Below are positions 61,851-64,000 of a stretch of 64,000 bases of DNA, piece by piece (the first letter of the stretch is position 1; every line of letters starts with the position of its first letter). Source of the DNA: Dioctria linearis. Taxonomy: Eukaryota; Arthropoda; Insecta; Diptera; Asilidae. The translations under genes and the position numbers were made by a program. A model generated the notes under the pieces. That model saw only the letters and a list, made by a program, of their open reading frames with translations. It did no database searches and was not told the origin of the DNA. The stretch spans positions 1-64,000 of the forward strand of contig CAWVNZ010001288.1 in the NCBI GenBank assembly GCA_963930735.1, written 5' to 3'.

Positions 61851-64000
61851 TTTGTGACAGAAAAAATGAATTTTTGAATAATTTACTATAGAAAAGGCAA
61901 TCCCTGGCGTAATTAAAATTTGCGACAGTAAACAACTATTTTTTGCAAAATTTACTATAGAAAAGGCAATCCCTGGCGTAATTAAAATTTGCGACACTAA
62001 ACAATTATTTTTTGCAAAATTTACTATAGAAAAGGCAATCCCTGGCGTAATTAAAATTTGCGACACTAAATAATTATTTTTTGAATAATTTACTATAGAA
62101 AAGGCAACCCCTGGCGTAATTAAAATTTGCGACAGTAAAAAATTATTTTTTGAATAATTTAATATAGAAAAGGCAATCCCTGGCGTAATTAAAATTTGAG
62201 ACAGTAAAAAATGAATTTTTGAATAACTTACTATAGAAAAGGCAATCCCTGGCGTAATTAAAATTTGCGACAGTAAACAATTATTTTTTGAATAATTTAC
62301 TATAGAAAAGGCAATCCTTGGCGTAATTAAAATTTGTGACAGAAAAAATGAATTTTTGAATAATTTACTATAGAAAAGGCAATCCCTGGCGTAATTAAAA
62401 TTTGAGACAGTTAAAAATTATTTTTTGAATAATTTACTATAGAAAAGGCAATCCCTGGCGTAATTAAAATTTGTGACAGAAAAAATGATTTTTTGAATAA
62501 TTTACCATAGAAAAGGCAATCCCTGGCGTAATTAAAATTTGTGACACTAAACAATTATTTTTTGAATAATTTACTATAGAAAAGGCAATCCCTGGCGTAA
62601 TTAAAATTTGCGACACTAAACAATTACTTTTTGAATAATTTACTATAGAAAAGGCAATCCCTGGCGTAATTAAAATTTGCGACAGTATAAAATTATTTTT
62701 TGAATAATTTACTATAGAAAAGGCAATCCCTGGCGTAATTAAAATTTGCGACAGTATAAAATTATTTTTTGAATAATTTACTATAGAAAAGGCAATCCCT
62801 GGCGTAGTTAAAATTTGCGACAGTATAAAATTATTTTTTGAATAATTTACTATAGAAAAGGCAATCCTTGGCGTAATTAAAATTTGTGACAGAAAAAATG
62901 AATTTTTGAATAATTTACTATAGAAAAGGCAATCCCTGGCGTAATTAAAATTTGTGACACTAAACAATTATTTTTTGAATAATTTACTATAGAAAAGGCA
63001 ATCCCTGGCGTAATTAAAATTTGCGACACTAAACAATTATTTTTTGAATAATTTACTATAGAAAAGGCAATCCCTTGGCGTAATTAAAATTTGCGACAGT
63101 AAACAATTATTTTTTTGAATAATTTACTATAGAAAAGGCAATCCTTGGCGTAATTAAAATTTGTGACAGAAAAAATGAATTTTTGAATAATTTACTATAG
63201 AAAAGGCAATCCCTGGCGTAATTAAAATTTGAGAGTTAAAAATTATTTTTTGAATAATTTACTATAGAAAAGGCAATCCCTGGCGTAATTAAAATTTGTG
63301 ACAGAAAAAATGAATTTTTGAATAACTTACTATAGAAAAGGCAATCCCTGGCGTAATTAAAATTTGTGACAGAAAAAATGAATTTTTGAATAATTTACCA
63401 TAGAAAAGGCAATCCCTGGCGTAATTAAAATTTGTGACACTAAACAATTATTTTTTGAATAATTTACTATAGAAAAGGCAATCCCTGGCGTAATTAAAAT
63501 TTGCGACACTAAACAATTATTTTTTGAATAATTTACTATAGAAAAGGCAATCCCTGGCGTAATTAAAATTTGCGACAGTAAACAATTATTTTTTGAATAA
63601 TTTACTATAGAAAAGGCAATCCTTGGCGTAATTAAAATTTGTGACAGAAAAAATGAATTTTTGAATAATTTACTATAGAAAAGGCAATCCCTGGCGTAAT
63701 TAAAATTTGAGACAGTTAAAAATTATTTTTTGAATAATTTACTATAGAAAAGGCAATCCCTGGCGTAATTAAAATTTGTGACAGAAAAAATGAATTTTTG
63801 AATAATTTACCATAGAAAAGGCAATCCCTGGCGTAATTAAAATTTGTGACACTAAACAATTATTTTTTGAATAATTTACTATAGAAAAGGCAATCCCTGG
63901 CGTAATTAAAATTTGCGACAGTAAACAATTATTTTTTGCAAAATTTACTATAGAAAAGGCAATCCCTGGCGTAATTAAAATTTGCGACACTAAACAATTA
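61851..64000. repeat. Right-end zone with 68-bp type F units
   Basis: A unit type absent from the rest of the window appears here: GTGACAGAAAAAATGAA, one base shorter than D (68 bp). GTGACAG marks are at 61,854, 62,336, 62,473, 62,886, 63,163, 63,298, 63,366, 63,641 and 63,778. Related GTGACACTAAAC units are near 62,540, 62,952, 63,433 and 63,848, and GAGACAGTTAAAAATT occurs near 62,404 and 63,711. From 63.1 kb the order repeats with a period of 478 bp (7 units, shortened). The zone runs off the window edge. Confidence 0.87.

Larger units (their letters stand above)
1..64000. repeat. 69-bp tandem satellite array, about 927 units, filling the window
   Basis: Every part of the window is the same 69-bp unit, head to tail, in one orientation. 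The mark GGCAATCCCTGGCGTAATTA or a one- or two-base variant recurs about every 69 bases from the first line to the last. Unit starts stay close to multiples of 69: the phase is -1 near 1,380, +18 near 22,720, 0 near 28,843, +4 near 38,162 and -23 near 63,941. Length therefore changes only through small indels. The unit is about 71% A+T. No inverted unit and no inserted element was seen. This is the classic form of eukaryotic satellite DNA. A chromosomal location in heterochromatin is inference, and the family is not recognised. Confidence 0.98.

Noticed and set aside
1..64000. CRISPR-like look: conserved stretch of about 43 bp alternating with a 26-bp variable stretch
   Set aside because: The variable parts are a few related AT-rich types used hundreds of times, not unique spacers. 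No cas genes or leader are present.
1..64000. Iteron-type replication origin or plasmid repeat
   Set aside because: Hundreds of units over 64 kb with nested higher-order repeats are far beyond iteron clusters, and there is no replication gene.
1..64000. Promoter-like TATA strings (ACTATAG, TATATAAAAGG at 52,574 and elsewhere)
   Set aside because: They are part of every unit or single-base variants of it. No transcript unit is visible downstream.

Overview
The whole 64 kb window is one uninterrupted tandem satellite array. The monomer is 69 bp, AT-rich (20 G/C of 69 in a typical unit) and always in the same orientation, with about 927 consecutive copies. The array runs off both ends of the window, so neither flank is visible. 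I found no unique-sequence gene, tRNA, rRNA, transposon, CRISPR array or origin, and no stretch of non-satellite DNA longer than a few bases. An array of this size suggests heterochromatin (centromeric, pericentromeric, subtelomeric or sex/B-chromosome) of a eukaryote with AT-rich DNA. I do not recognise the family and cannot name the organism.

The monomer is bipartite. Unit positions 2-44 (first base of the AAATTTACTA motif = position 1) are almost invariant and hold the only G/C-rich patch, GGCAATCCCTGGCG. Positions 45-69 plus position 1 vary among a few recurring types, called here A (CACTAAACAATTA), B (CAGTATAAAATTA), C (CAGTAAAAAATTA), D (CAGTAAAAAATGAA), E (CAGTAAACAATTA) and F (GTGACAGAAAAAATGAA, a 68-bp unit). 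Each can be followed by GCAAAA or GAATAA, and some by TTCAAAA.

Layout by rare private marks. About 0.5-11.3 kb: a 5.38 kb (78-unit) block present twice in tandem, each copy containing alternating 11- and 12-unit repeats that form a 23-unit (1,587 bp) higher-order repeat. 11.6-14.1 kb: 10-unit and 4-unit repeats. 14.4-22.8 kb: a mosaic with 40-unit (2,760 bp) and 49-unit duplications, a run of nearly identical A units, and two +11 bp units. 22.8-28.6 kb: a 46-unit duplication full of small homopolymer indels. 28.7-38.2 kb: a 39-48-unit higher-order repeat with almost no indels. 38.2-44.3 kb: tandem 19-unit and 25-unit duplications. 46.4-61.5 kb: 24-unit, 46-unit and 53-unit duplications. 61.8-64 kb: a distinct zone carrying the 68-bp F units.

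Because 69 is 23 codons, any frame without a stop in the consensus stays open for kilobases. This produces minus-strand open frames of up to 1,747 codons encoding a 23-residue repeat. I treat these as artefacts of the repeat length and annotate no CDS. Duplication boundaries are good to roughly one unit, because they were read from shared private variants rather than from a computed alignment.
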